A stretch of DNA of 64,000 bases from Hymenochaete sp. R1 (GCA_019400425.1 JAFREE010000090.1:36210-100209), one strand, 5' to 3'; counted from the stretch's first letter, positions 34,801 through 47,829 are shown. Numbers and translations are program-made. The notes: a model not told the origin generated them from the letters alone.

Positions 34801-35066
34801 TGGAGGCGAAGGAACTCGAAGACAGACGGAGAAAGACGAAGAAGACAAAGAGAGCGAGGTAAGAACGCACCCAAATCATCGTCATCGCCCATCATGAGAC
34901 CGTCTCCTTCTGGATCTGCATCAGCGTCGGCGAAGTCCATGGACACATTCATTTCGTTGATCAATCCGCCATGCATGTCGTCCCCTTCGTCACTGCTAGC
35001 ACTCTCAACTCCTCCCTGGATACGTTGGACAGTTCTCCGAGCAGATATCTGACGCGCTGTTGTCAT
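31890..35066 (-). CDS. HMG-box transcription factor with alternative N-termini
   Basis: The certain part is an HMG box split by a 350 bp intron (33429-33778): GTPKRPMNAFMIFARRRRPQ, then MRTGEISKILSKEWN, joined to QFYLDQAKKLKDNFNSKYPD and YVYRRRPNNSRRKRKQDG. This is the SOX/MATA-like class, which binds the minor groove and bends DNA. The last exon, 33428-31890, adds about 400 residues of Gly, Ser, Pro, His-rich disordered sequence. Two N-termini are possible. Model A starts at ATG 34141 (MVSPSPPNTPKPRPTD). Model B starts at ATG 35066 (MTTARQISARRTVQRIQ, then an acidic stretch ending MMGDDDDL), with a donor after 34871 and an acceptor before 33972 that keeps the frame. The intron of model B has no AG dinucleotide for 714 nt. 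HMG-box proteins of this class govern mating and fruiting in basidiomycetes; the target here is unknown. Confidence 0.85.
34871..35066 (-). other. Candidate first exon of the HMG-box gene
   Basis: 196 nt (phase 1) from ATG 35066 to a GTGCGT donor, encoding a basic start followed by an acidic stretch (FADADADPEGDGLMMGDDDD). Spliced to the acceptor at 33973/33972 it enters the HMG frame exactly (ASPIGDAHQALTS). Against it, a TATA-like TATTTAAA at about 35086 lies only some 20 bp upstream of this ATG. It could instead belong to a separate small gene. Confidence 0.35.
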
Positions 35067-38000
35067 TACTTCCTCGTTGCGCTATTTAAAGGTCGTATAT
35101 GGGTTTCTCCTTCTGTCCGTAGAAGGAAGATGGCTCTCCTCGAAGGGGTAATCCAGCGGAAGGAGTAATTTGGTTTGAGAAGGATGTTTTGATGAATGAA
35201 TCCGAAGCGGAATCCGGATCGTTATGGGATGTCGTACGGTTGTAAGCGGCCCGTCGAAGCTCGCTGATCGATGTGAACTCTTCAACTAGCTTACACTCGG
35301 TGTGATAGGTATCTGTAGTTGTGAAGACAGAAGTGTTACGCCGAATGAGACTTGGGGGGGGGGGGGGGGGATGAGGGCTTTGGGCAGCTTGACAGGCACA
35401 GAGAACTCCGACGCGTCGTGATCACGCACAAAGTTCGGCGGTGAGACAGGAGTCTAAAGTCGAATCGTATGGCGCACACGCACACGCGTGAGACCTGTTG
35501 CTGGCGTATAGACGAGGTTACTACACAAGCACGTCCAGAGTGAGACACGTATGCCTATGTTTGTGTCGAAGCGCTGACCTTCGTGGACTTCGTACTGTGA
35601 CCCCGACTCGAATGCACCAATCGAGGGCTGTAAACGCAAATACTGGAAACGTTCGAGGTCTCACGACGAAGTTTAGAAGATCGCGTGGGTGCGTATCTCA
35701 GGCTTAAAGGCTTAAAGACCTAAATCATCCGCATATATGGGTGTTCATCGCGCGAAAGTTGGAAATGTGACGAAGAGCGTAGTCAGTAGACGATCGCTGG
35801 AGTCAGAGAGAGAAAGAAAAGAATGGAAATGAGAGTGCCGAAATGTCGGATTACTCACTGAGTACGAATTGTATGTCCGAAGGGAATGAAGCAGCTGAAT
35901 TGGGCAGTATGTATAGGATGGAACGCGCCCGGGATCCCACCGTCTCGCGCACAGCCGTGAATGCTTCTTCGAGCCACAGGGCTAAGATTACTCGCAGATT
36001 ATTGCGAATTCGAAGTATGAAGGTGCAGGGGCTTCTTGTGAGAGAATAAGACAAGAATAGAGACAGATTGGAGTTGTTCTTGGCCTGTGCTTTTGTGGGA
36101 GGCCGACGCTGAGCTTTTGAGGCTGTAAATGCGCAGAGGTTTCCCGCTGAGTGCCCTTGGGGAACTGAGGCCGGCGCACCGGCTGTTATACGATTTGAGC
36201 AGGTAGACTGTAACGTTGGAGCTGATGTAAGTGATGGCCAAAAAGAGGCCAATGCGGGCCAAAAGACGTGGGCGCGGCGAGTAATGAAAAAGAAGGAGGA
36301 GAGGGGAGGAGGGAAAGGTCGGGATGTCATAAGCGCAGAGCCAGCTGAGGGAGGAGGACCAGGAGCAGCTGATCATCGCACTAACTGGAACAAACAAACT
36401 CAATTTCCCACTCATTCAAGCGCGACGCGTTCCTTCTTTTTATGGACTACAGCTATAAGCCGCGTAGGTCCCTTATTTAGTAACTATACTTCCCGATTCG
36501 AACTTTTAACTTTTGAGTAAGCGATCTCCGGCACCGATCAGGGACGTACCGCTAACAACCGTGACAGCTTTTTTTTACTCACTTCTTTTGTTTCCACTGT
36601 CACATGAAATCTCTTGCTTTTTCAGCTTTGATCCCGATATTCATGTTGTTTCGTCTATTTTGAAAAACCCAGAATGAAACAGAAGAAAGTACGCAACTGA
36701 TACACCCACGATTGTTTTGGTCGGTGGATGAGCTGGATATGGGCGTGTACGGCACGGTGGGGACACGATCGGAACGACGACAGAGTCACGGGGAGATTGA
36801 GCGTAGCGGACAGAGGAGCAGTAGTGCCTCCTTTTCTCCCTTCGTCCAGCTTCTCTTTTCCCCCGCCCTCTCGCGCGTAAAAATCTCGCTGCCTGTAGCC
36901 ACGAAGCAGAAGCTGGTCGTTGGAGCGATCTCAGTAGGTGGGAAGCTACGTCGGATGCAAAGCTTGCCATCTAGATTCCCTTGTGTGTTCCTCCTTGCCC
37001 AACTTGAATTTTCCACAAACAGGTTCATCCCTCTCATGCAAGTTGGCACACTTACGTTGAGGGCATGCGTTCGCGCTGGCAAACTTGGTTGGTCGGCCGA
37101 CAACTGGACTGGACCGCATGCCACCACGCTAAATTTGCCAACTTCTCTGTGAGACTATTATCCATCGCCATCGCACATGTCGATCTGCTATGGCTATCAC
37201 CGTATCCTGCCCTTCTGTCAGCCCGGACCGTCGCTCTCACGCTTCGCGGCCGATCCCGCAACGATTGCAATCAACAAAACGGCATCGGTCTGCATTTGTC
37301 ACAGAAGATCGCAATGACAAACAGTGTTAGTGAAGTGTGAGTGTCCTGCCTTGCCGTAACTACACTCTACGAAAAATTCCGCGACTTGCCATATTTGGAT
37401 GATCAACTCTCAACTACAGTCTACCACGTATGTCCAGCACGAGTTGATGTTGTATCACGGATGCGACAGTCAACAACATCCACTGATGACTCTTCGGATG
37501 TGGTTTCCCAGCAGAGGAACTGCAGTAGATTCAGGCTTTGGAATCGCGGTACGTAGCCCCCATATTATTTTGATCTCAAACATTGCACACTTTGAAATCG
37601 ACAAATCAAATTTTGAACGTGCTTGCCGCGTTAGCCCAATGCATGCGTGCAGCCCCCCGCAAGCACCTCATAGCCGACACCGAATCGATTTATGAGCACT
37701 CTGTGCGGGGTTTCTTGATGCCGTTTCGAGGTCTTGCGCTCTCTGTTATAGTTTTGGAGCGCCGGAAATCTCAAAAAGCTTCCGTCTTCGGTGATGGCAA
37801 CCAAGCGACAAGGCACACTCTTCCCTTTTTTCTCCACGTCTCCCGGTGTTCTCGCTTCTCGAGTCCCCTCTCTGGAAATGCTGCGCAGATGACAATGAAA
37901 AAGGGCAACTAAACTGAAACGAGGCTTCCGATTTTTTTTTTTTTTCATTTCTCCGCCGAATCGAGGGTGTTCCGCCGCCGCCGACAAGTGCGGCGCATTC

Positions 38001-40519
38001 CTCCCCAATATCTCTGGATATCTTCTACCCTACGCGCCGCCGTCGACTAGAACGAGACAAGCTTTGTCGGACTCAGTCGAGCTGTATTCTCACACGGTCG
38101 ACGTCTTTCCGTACCTGAATTTCTTTTGGTCTCCTGTTTCGCGCTCACATGCATCATCCCATGTGCGCTAATCTGCGCTCGCTCGATATCTTCGTGTATT
38201 CTCCGCGCCGACGTCGAAGACGTTATCGTGCTCACCATCGTTGAAAATGAAATTCGACAATGCGAATGTGGCTTCTCGCTTTAAAGTCGGATGTCCTACC
38301 GTTCACGACGAGCTAAAAAACGCACTTCCCTGGTGAGGCGAAAGGAAGTGGTGTGAACGAGTCATTGCTCTAGCCGGAGACCCCCTATTCGCTGCTTGTC
38401 ACTCCGAAATTTTCGAACATCGAGAGCAAATGATAGAACCAGGTTTTCTCATCTTCTGGTCCTTCTGAAGCCATCATTTGGTTACGGCTGATGTGGTACG
38501 CTTTCACATATGATTCTGCTCTACTTCTCCGTCTCGGAAGTCACGCTCATTAATCTCTATATCTGCATCTCCAGAGGATCGTATCGCCGCGGCCAACTCT
38601 TTTAAGCTCACGCGACGGGAGAGCCCAGGCGCTCATTTGTTGATCAAACTCGCTGAGATGCAAACCGGGCACGCCTATCGTCTGTAAACCGGAGATTCAT
38701 TTTATCGTTTTCCTTTCCTACCTATTATGCGCCGCCAACCACCCACAAAAGCAGATAGATAAAAAAAAGCCCCCGAAGGCATCTTGTGCGGGCCTTTGAC
38801 TGCGACAATACGAGACCGAAGATCCGCTTTAGCCCTTCGTGGTCTAGGGTCGCATTCACTGCATCAAGTTCTTTCCTGCAATGGCTGTACGAAACTCCGA
38901 CTTTGACAACGCTTCACGAGGTTTTTTCGGTGTCTTCTCGTGTTTTTACGATCTTGACCTGCAGTGGAATGGAGACTAGCCAGACGCGGAGCTCACGAGT
39001 ACGTAACACACGTCGACCGTTGCGAGTTCACCTACAGAGGGAAACGATCGAGTCCGCTTACGCCTTCAAGTCGCGCAATCTGGCGCTCATCTGTTATCTC
39101 AAGACGTTGCCGATTCACGTTTGAAACTGCAGCTAAGATATTTAGCAAGTTTATCCTTGTCTTATCTGCCTCGCGGTCGCACCATTCTTCTCTTCGACAG
39201 CGCTCCAAGTCCTCTACGTACTCTGACTTAAGTGCACCCTTTGCGATGTTTGAGACTCCAAACCCTCGATATTTTCTTTCGGACCCGTAGCCGGCTGTTC
39301 GTCATTGGATGCCTCATACGTATGAGATCTGCAGATGAATGCATTAGCGGTGAAGATGATCATTGGGGTGGTGGGATGAATGGGGAGGGGGTTCAGTGCG
39401 CTCCCAGCAGCGCGAGGAAAGGTGTGATTCTGCGTCTATCCATCCGATGCGTCGGACGTAAGAAGGTTTGGAAGGTTGAGAGGCGCCAAGTTCTAGGAAA
39501 GCTCCTGATCAAGGTTGGTTAGCGCAGCGCTGCCCTCGAAATCTGCAACCATTCACGAATCTTTCTCCCACCACCGAGGCTTTCCTGCTTGTGCGTGCCG
39601 GACTTCCACACGATGGGCTTGGGAGGGAAGAACTATTGGCTCAAAGGTTGCCATTTCCTGTTCCCATTTCTCTCTCGAAGTGTCGGCTGAACTCGGCACC
39701 CTGACTGCGTAGTGCTGATGCCAGACTTCACTCATCTATTCTTAGACAAAGGGAATATATAACGCATTTGCCTTCAATTCAATATAAATAAAACCACTGC
39801 GAATTATAATTATTTCCCCACAATCCCGAGTATGTCAATTGAGTCACGCTAAGTCAACGACTGAATGGAATTCGTCAAAGGGAAGAAAGCTTATCTTCCG
39901 CTTGAGGAAGGTGGACCAGGCCTAAGGGAAGATGGGAAGATGAAGGTTCGTGCGCGGAAGCTACTGATTCATTGATGTGCAGCGATAGCAAAATTTGCTT
40001 CCGTCCCCGTCTGAACGCCGGTCGAAGTCCGCGTCTGAATGAGCCATCCAGGAACGCATCTCATACACTGTCTTTTCGTCTTCGCGTCGCCAAGTGAACG
40101 GATGACAGAAGAGCTTTGATTTATCGGATCCTTACGGCCGGAGGTTGCTTTTCAATTGATACGGTGATAAATGCTTCTCAGGCGATGGTGATTGGGAGGC
40201 TGGAGGATGTCGACCGAAGCGCGACCCCCAAGAGATTAGACTAGAAGGAGATTCAGTTTCGGTGGTAAAACATGCACGACACTGGTGCAGGAGCCACCTT
40301 CACAAAGGTTCCCGAATATCATAAGGCCAATCAAAATCCTCAAAACATAAGTTCCGAGCCAGAAAAACAATGTACAGGAGAGATGCGGATTGAAAAAAGC
40401 AAACAAAAAGCGAGAGCGAATAAAATCACTGGTACATCCGGAGCCGGTAATGGTAAACTTTTGTACAATGTTGATCCGTATGTTCGTGTTCATCACATGG
40501 AGAGTTGATGATAGTTGGG
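35067..40519. other. 5.4 kb gene-poor region upstream of the HMG-box gene
   Basis: No reading frame here has an ATG start with coding-like composition and splice sites; the open stretches are short and unlike any family I know. Much of it may be promoter and leader of the HMG-box gene at its left and 3' flank of the BRCT gene at its right. It contains a G17 run at 35354-35370 and several oligo-T/A tracts (for example 37931-37945). It is the longest such gap in an otherwise compact window. Confidence 0.6.
35354..35370. repeat. Homopolymer run of 17 G
   Basis: Seventeen consecutive G on the plus strand (C17 on the transcribed strand of the HMG gene), about 290 bp upstream of the candidate first exon. 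Long G runs can form quadruplexes and mutate fast; the exact length may be a sequencing estimate. Confidence 0.9.
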
Positions 40520-43500
40520 TCACCTGCCCAAGCAGTGTGGCGTTGACTCCCAGTCCATCTGCTGCCTTAATACTCCCATGAGGATAAACTCGGGTATATA
40601 CACCTTGTAACCACCCTCGATGAGGATATCAGTGACCGCCTCATCACCTTCAATCGAGATAGCGTGTCGGTCCTTATGCCCGTTAAGAATCCGGACAGTG
40701 GGGTTCTGTATCAGCACCTGTAGTAGTGCGAACAGGTACTTGGTGAGATGTTGGTCTGATAGCATACGAAAAATAGAAACGAACCTTCCCTCCAGCGGAG
40801 ACTATAATGTTCTTGTACGTATTGACCTTCTCGTTCTTGGCGAGGCTGGTCGTGAAGTAGAACGAATGTCCCTCAAGCAGCCTACGATCCGACGAACGGG
40901 AGCGTTCCAATGCGTCAACCAGTTTGAACTGGAACTTTTTCTCTCCCTCCGGATCTTGCAAAAGATAATCGTGGGGCGCTAAAGCACAGTCAGAGATTGC
41001 TCAACGCAACTATGAAATAGGAACATACACAATACGCGTTTTGCCTTTACGCTATCCGCAGCCCATCTATCCGTGACAATGTATCGGGCAGTCTCCATGG
41101 CACAGAGGAACTTCTCAGTCCGTCCAATGCTGTTCGCTATTAGTAGAGTACAATCGCAAGACCGTGTAGCAGTTCGAACACCCAGACCCTTCAATCCCTA
41201 AGTAAAATCGTTTCAGAACGAGGAAAATTTGTCAAATGACCTCGCATACCTTGAGTATTGAATCACTGAGAACGACTTGGGTAGTAAGAACACAGATCTC
41301 ATTTGGATCTACCGAATTCCCACTTCGACTCTGTTGAGAAGCACCTTCGTCGTCGTCGAGATTCGAAACTGCACTCTTCTTGCGTGCCTGCGTTGCACTC
41401 TGCCTCCCACTCTTCGTCTGTGTTGGGATGTCGACCTTAGTTTTTTTCTTCGATCTCTGACCGGTTTCTTCATCGCCGCTACCAGCATCCATTGCAGACG
41501 GTGACCGACGTTTCTTTGGTTTGTCCTCCGAGTCGTCCTTTTCCTTTCCAACATTCTTCTCCTCCCATTCGCCTCGATAGTTATGGCTACGCTTCTGATG
41601 CTCGTATTTAATCATATCTATTGCATTTTCGTGTAGTTTTTCACTAGCCCTTGAAGCCGCTTGGCGACGCGAAGGATTACGTGTAGCGATTGCATCGAAA
41701 TTGATCGCCTCAGATTCAACAAGAGACTGTTTAGATGAGCCTGGTTCCCTTTCATTGACACCCGACTTACGCGGCTTCGGCTTGGATTTTGTAGGAGTCG
41801 TCACCTCGACGATCACTTCCGTCTTCTTCGTCGGAGAGTCGAAGCTATCGTTGGAGTTGCGAGTACCTCTGGCTTGCGATTCCAGTCCGTTAGACACCGC
41901 CGCTGAGGCCTTCGCGCCCTTACGTCCATTTGCCTTGGTGGAAACTGTTTTGTCTTTTGCAGCTTTGGTCGGACCGGTACGCACGGAAGTAGCCTTTTTA
42001 TCCGGGAATTCTTCGTCAGAACTCGAAGCTAGATCTTCGTCAAAGAATGCAGCAGGAAGACCGGGTTGACTCTTTTTGGTATTCGATCGTCCCTTCCGGG
42101 GAGTCAGAGAGACGATGTTGAGAGCTGGCAACTCCTTCGTTGATGGTACGTTCTCGTCCCTGTCGTCCGCTTGATCCACTGCAAGCATCTTCGTCTTGAC
42201 ATTGGACGTAGAAGGCGTTTTGCGCGTAGATGGACTAGTATGTCGCTCTTCTGATTCTTTAGAAAGACTTGCTTTGCGTTTAAGGGAACCCCGGCCGCCT
42301 TTTCTGTCGCGGCCAACCGACGCATTTGGGGAGGTAGCATCTAAACGTTTCTGAGACTCCTTTGGTTCATCTCGGAGAGTAGCATCCCTGCCCCGTTTTC
42401 CCTGTGAAGTCGCTTCCATATTTGTCTCCTCCAGTAATACTTGCTTTGATGGTGGACGCGGGGTACGATCGTTCGGACCTACGGCTCTTTTCCTCGCAGT
42501 TGGGGTTAATGGGGCAGCATGTGACGATAAATCATCTTCTCTCTCAATTTCGACGAGATCTTCATCAAGTAAAGGAAGAACTGTGCGTGAACCCACTTGG
42601 CCTCCGAAGTTGACGCCTTTCGGGAACGAGATGTATTTTTCCTGAGCTGGGGTACGCAATACCCAATCGGCGAAGCAGTCTTCCAGCCAAGTGTGATTCA
42701 CAATGGGAATATTCCATTCGCGGGCCTTCGACGTCTTCTCTCCACCAATACTGGAGGTTAAAATGGTCAAACTTCGATATCACTTGTCCAATATTAGACT
42801 TACAAGGCAGCGACCACCACACTATTTGCAACTGTCATCTGGGGCGTAAATTCGCCACCCATAAGTTCGATAAGTTTCTTCAGGTATCTTCGAGCATCCC
42901 CCTCATAGTTTGTAGCTGTAATTTTCTGCTTTTCGAAATCTTTGACAGGGTAATTATATATCGGAAAGTGAACCAATTGATCTTCAGGGCGAGTCACAAC
43001 GCCGGTTTTCTGCACGTTGAAAAGCCAAGCCAAGGTGCCGATAGTTTTCCTCGAACGATAAGCCTAATTGTCAATTACTAAGTCAACTCTTCCACACGAC
43101 AAGCCTAGAAACATACCTTCACAAAGGCCCTTCCTGTTCGATGCTGCACAATGTAGATATCGGCAATCTCGACATCGGCCGACTCGTCACCTGAAGGCTC
43201 GACCGAGATACCACCTGAGCGTCTTATTGATGCTTGAACAGCTCTGAACCGACTATCTTCCAAAGATAACGATTGGCTGAGTAAGACCTTCTTGCCTTTC
43301 CAAACGTCATTCTGCACTTTCACGGACGTGCCTATCTTCTCCGGCGGTAGCTCATCCATAACCGCAGCTTTCACCATCGCTTTCGTCTCTACCGACAAAC
43401 GACCTTTCGTAGGTGCGTAGGCGGGTTTCAGAATGGGTGGATCAGGCCATGCGTACGGCTCCACGGGTTGCCGTATGAGGAGAGTGAAAGAGTCGTCAAA

Positions 43501-44134
43501 CCAGTGTGGAAGGACAACATGAACGTGCGTTTGCGGACGATAGAAAATGGCTGTGTTGTACTTTTCTGTGCCGGGGCGGGCGGCGATGACATGCGTGCAG
43601 TCTCGAGTGAAGCCTTCGCGGTAGAGGCCACCAAGAGCGTTGATTCCCGCTGAAATTATTTCCCTGTCACACGCTTCGATCTATAAAGCAAGACAGTTTA
43701 GCAACAGAGTAAGGAAGAGTGACGAGAGCTCACGTCTGTGCAGCAAGCAATGACACCCGAGAATATCATTTCAGGGTTGGCAGAGAATATATTTGGGCTG
43801 TGAAAAGGTGATAAGATATCATTAAACCCCAAGACAGTGAGGCGTACTCTTGAATCTTTCCATTGACGACACTCTTATCCACCCATGCATCCTAAGTCGA
43901 GATTTATGAGTAGTTTTATAAGAGATAGAGTGAAAAATAGCACACCGAAACAACCGCTGCTTCCTCTTTCAGATGCTCTCTTCCCTCAAAGTTAAGCGTA
44001 TTCGAGACGACATGCGTCGCCTCCGCTATCTCAACCTCCTCGCCATCGTTTACACGTAAAACTTTTCTTAGCTCTTCTTGCCTCTGTTCTGGTAGTGATG
44101 CGGAGATTGCGTACTTGACGCCGGAGAACAACAT
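40520..44134 (-). CDS. RTT107: Multi-BRCT genome-maintenance protein, Rtt107/Brc1 family
   Basis: About eight exons encoding roughly 1,050 residues, from ATG 44134 to TGA 40520-40522. N-terminal BRCT repeats are visible (MLFSGVKYAISASLPEQR with ATHVVSNTLNF; MIFSGVIACCTDIEACDRE with CTHVIAARPGTEKY; GKKVLLSQSLSLEDSRFRA; MGGEFTPQMTVANSVVVAAL). The next repeat has the conserved Trp in WNIPIVNHTWLEDCF. A long disordered, Lys/Ser-rich linker follows. Two C-terminal BRCTs remain (LKGLGVRTATRSCDCTLLIA with VTDRWAADS; LEGHSFYFTTSLAKNEK with YKVYIPEFILMGVLRQQ). In yeasts this scaffold binds gamma-H2A through the C-terminal pair and links Slx4 and Smc5/6 at stalled forks. Six repeats and the layout fit the family. 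Confidence 0.85.
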
Positions 44135-44351
44135 GGTGGGAGGAACAAGAGACTCGAGTGCGCGTGCGCAATGCCAGTCACGGTGGTATATGACTACGCG
44201 GTAGTGTCACGGACGCGTGACTGTGACGGACGCGAAAAATAAACAGCCCACACCTCCACTGCATTTCATTTCACAACCACGAGAATGTCAATTATTAAAT
44301 TAAATTGAGATAAAATTGAGATATATGTATTAAAAGTAGTCTAGCTGATTA

Positions 44352-46315
44352 TTAATTTCTAGATAGTGCCTGCAGTTTCTTCTTCGTTTCAACGTCAACA
44401 GCAGATCCACGTCCCTTCAATTTCCCGAAGACCACGACCTTGCCTTGATGGCCCGCCCGTCCAGCACGACCAGCACGATGCAAAAAGTCAATCATGTTCC
44501 TTGGTGTGTCTACAATGAAGACATGCTGTACCGATGGGTCAAAGTCGAGGCCCCTCGAAAGCAGGGAAGTCGTGATGAGGACATGAGGTTCCTCTTCATC
44601 CTCTCCGTGGCGCGCCTCAGATGATGCCGTTCCTTTCAGGAAGCCAGATAGATGCTTATTATTCCCATGACTGCGGTCTTTAGCGTACTTTGTCAGGGCG
44701 ACGTTCGGAATTTGCTTCTGCTTCAGATACGCTGACAACGCTTCGACCGCTCCGGTACGGTTACAGAACACTAACACTTTTGACCTCGGGTGCTTAGTAG
44801 GTGTACTTTTCGGATTTCGAAGAGCGTCTTCCGCCCAAACCCTGTGAAGTCGCTTCTCAATGTCTGAGAATCGGTAACCACCTGTCCACTTCACGTGTTC
44901 CATATGCAGCGTTGACGGTAGTTGATGTACATTGGGAGACGCAAGACGCACGAGGGACGGGTGGTGTTCTGCCAGATACGAGGATAGGGCACTCGGAACA
45001 GTAGCTGAAGTGAGGATTAGATGGAAAGGGTATTGGATTGAACGTGCATTCTGAGAGATTCGGTGCCCTCGAGCAGCGCTGATGTCTGAGAGTAATGCGA
45101 GAGTAGTGGATCTAAAGTCGGGATCTAAAGCGCATCGATGAGTCAGACGAGCTGGTCTCTAGCTTAATTGATAGCTTACCAAAGAGAATGTCGGCCTCGT
45201 CAATGACGACACAGTTTACTTCCTTGATGCTCATAGTAGGTTTTCCTGCTCTAAATGGCCTTCCGTCTCTCTCGAACTCTTGCTTCCCGGCTTTATCCCA
45301 GCCCCAACCGCGAATCATCTCCATTGTCTTTGAAGGTGTACTCGTTAATAAATCGACAGCGCGGGAGCCATGATCGGACTGTGACAAGCCACCCGAGCTA
45401 TCCAAGCCTTCGATGATTTGCTTCATCTGTCGCGCTGTTCCTCCATTCGAAGGCATGCTTGGGACATTTGCACGCGATGCGCATTGCACTCGAAGCTTCG
45501 TGTGGTGTAGCAGGGATTTGGCTGTGCTAGACAGCTGCCGCGAAAGCTCATGGGTGGGGGCGAGGACTATAGCACGTGGGCTAACTGGTAAAGCGGATGG
45601 AGGTCTATCTCCATCGGTCTCCTTTAAGTACTGCAGAACCGGGAGAAGGTACGCAATCGATTTCCCAGAACCTGTTTCGGAGGCTAACAAAAATTGCTGC
45701 CATGCGTCAGATCGTTGAGGAAGACCCAGTACTTCTTTCAAGGCTAGCGATTGTATAGGTGTCGGCACTGCGCTCGGGCCCAAAACTTGCGACAGGGATT
45801 GGTGCAGGGTAGCAAGAAGCGGCGGGGTGGTGAAGCTATTCGTTCCTTTGTCTACCACGCTGCATTTCGAACGATCAAATTCTTTATCCAAGAGTGATTC
45901 GATTTCAGAGCTCTTGTTACTTTCTTTGGCTTTCGAAGCGGCCTTTAAAGAAGCAAATTGTTTAATTCTATGTTCATAAGGCTAAAGAGTAATATGTTCA
46001 CTTTTACCTCTTCGTTCACTTCGTGTTTCCGTCTGTCATTTTCTCGACCAGGAAAGTTCCTCAGAGGTCTTACACCTTTGGCTAAGCGTGTCCTTGAAGT
46101 TGACCCTGAATCGATTAACGAACGGAGCAGGCAAGGCCTCAACATCACTCACTATGTAACTTTGGGGCAGATGCAGGATGTCGGGATGTCTTCCTGCGTT
46201 TAGACGATAGTACGGCAGCCGTTGATTTTAGTCCTGCGACACAAAGTCCCCGTGGATCTGGCGTACATGCGAGTCTTGAACTCTGTAAGGAAGTCCTAGA
46301 CAATAACCTGAACAT
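44352..46315 (-). CDS. MRH4: Mitochondrial DEAD-box RNA helicase MRH4
   Basis: About five exons encoding roughly 580 residues. The first exon from ATG 46315 (MFRLLSRTSLQSSRLAC) is Arg/Ser-rich without acids, a mitochondrial presequence. Helicase motifs in order: Q motif region VPTPIQSLALKEVL; motif I ASETGSGKS; Ia APTHELSRQL; motif II DEAD in VVIDEADILF; motif III SAT in LILTSATVPS; motif IV VLVFCNRTGAVEAL; motif V LITTSLLSRGLDF; motif VI HRAGRAGRAG. All ATPase residues are present. MRH4 assists assembly of the large mitochondrial ribosomal subunit in yeast. An intron interrupts the frame right after DEADILF. The stop at 44352-44354 is 217 bp from the BRCT gene start, in the same orientation. 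Confidence 0.88.
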
Positions 46316-46481
46316 GAGAGTTGGAAGGAAACGTCGGTCTGCCCGATAGATCAAAGGAAAACGCAAAAAGTCACGTGAAAATCGGCGCCCTTCGAGCGCC
46401 TCTCGACTTTCGACCAACCAACCCAAGCTTGCTTCTTAACTACTACTTTCACTTCATAAAACGGTCAGACTTTTTTGAAGC

Positions 46482-46874
46482 ATGTCCGAAGGCAACAGCC
46501 CGCCCAGAGATGCAGTCCAGCAAAATTCTGGAGGTCCGGCTGGCTCACCTACGGAATTCTTGAAAATCCTTGTCGGGAAACGCGTAATAGTACGATTAAC
46601 TTCTGGCTTAGATTATCGAGGCAAGTCCCTTCCGTTCTGTAGTTCGAAATAGGCTGAGCTATGAAGCAGGTCTGCTGTCCTGTCTTGATGGGTACATGAA
46701 CATTGCTTTGGAGCAGACGGAAGAATGCGTGAATGGGCGGGTTACGAACAAATATGGTGATGCATTTGTACGGGGAAACAATGGTGTGTGGTAAACAGTT
46801 TTTTATATAGATCTGGAGCATACTCATATACTCTGCGACTAGTCCTGTACATCGCTGCTGATGAAGTGGTCTAG
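46482..46874 (+). CDS. LSM6: U6 snRNA-associated Sm-like protein LSm6
   Basis: Three exons (46482-46620, 46670-46783, 46843-46874) encode a protein of about 95 residues. Sm1 motif: FLKILVGKRVIVRLTSGLDY and RGLLSCLDGYMNIALEQTEE. Sm2 motif: FVRGNNVLYISAADEV. LSm6 is part of both heptameric rings, Lsm1-7 in cytoplasmic mRNA decay and Lsm2-8 on U6 snRNA. A 17-residue disordered N-terminal tail precedes the fold. The first intron begins with GCAAGT rather than GT, so it is a GC-AG intron with an otherwise strong donor. Divergent from MRH4, with 166 bp between the two start codons. Confidence 0.92.
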
Positions 46875-47738
46875 TTCAGTGAGCAATGTGTAAACATGGA
46901 GACAAATCGGACTGTATTTTTTGCTATCATTCGACTTTGATGCGCTGTACAACTGCAAGTTGCGCCAGGGATTGGGTTTATCTTCCTATTAAACCTGTTT
47001 GGCACAGCCTTCTCTTCATGGATACAGATTTCCCGTCTGATTCGGCATACGTGGCCTACTGGATCGTTCCGACTCGTGATGTCCATCCCTCAATGCTCTA
47101 CCAACTATCCATCCAATACCTTACGGGATTGCGAGTCGATATGACGAGTCTATATGGTCCCTTCGATATGCATGTAATTGCAGTGCATAATGTCTCACAA
47201 AGTTGAGTTACATTCGACTTAGACTGCTTTACCTTGGTAGTCGCTATGTTGTTCCAGGGTCAAGGCGAAGGTTGCTACACATTACCTCAAACCAAGCATC
47301 AACTCAATCCTTATCGATTTTAGTACCAGAGTCATGGACAACCACCGACCAACCGATTGCTTCCATTGAGCCTAAACTTTTACTACTTGTCATTACTTCT
47401 AGCCCATCCTAAATCTATGTCAGCAACCTTTCGTCTTTTACATTTACAGAATGCGGGGCTCGATCACCGAGGGGCGCTTATTTCCCAATCGGCCGGATGC
47501 CTCATTCTCCACGTTCTTTCTGCCCTCAGGATTGGGATATTTGAATGGACTCCTAACTTTGCGCTATGGGGCTCGTGGGATCTAGGGGAAGACTAATTGA
47601 AATAATTCTTGCTTCTTAATTGTCTGGGTGGGGTCAGGTGGGTGTCACCTTCGCGTCCCAAACGGAGCGATACGACTTTATCCGTTGCTCTTAGCAAGGG
47701 TACCTATTTATCGTTATCAAACCTGAACCCACGCACGG
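46875..47738. other. Intergenic, no gene recognised
   Basis: About 0.86 kb between LSM6 and the aldehyde dehydrogenase promoter. Some short open frames start with ATG (for example 46886-47206), but they show no family resemblance or coding composition. Confidence 0.5.
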
Positions 47739-47744
47739 TATAAA
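47739..47744 (+). promoter_or_regulatory. TATA box of the plus-strand aldehyde dehydrogenase
   Basis: TATAAA in GGTATAAAGAGG, 85 bp upstream of the ATG at 47830. No equally clear box was seen for the minus-strand paralogue, which has a CCAAT motif near 52032 instead. Confidence 0.45.
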
Positions 47745-47829
47745 GAGGTGGAATACTTACAGAGAAGGGAGTCTCCCACCTCCAACTCAATCTATCACTT
47801 GCTCTCGCACTAACTTTACGAAGAGCGCC

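Noticed and set aside
36712..37152. Long open frame on the plus strand in the gene-poor region
   Set aside because: It begins at a non-ATG codon, has unbiased composition, overlaps equally open frames on the other strand, and resembles no family.
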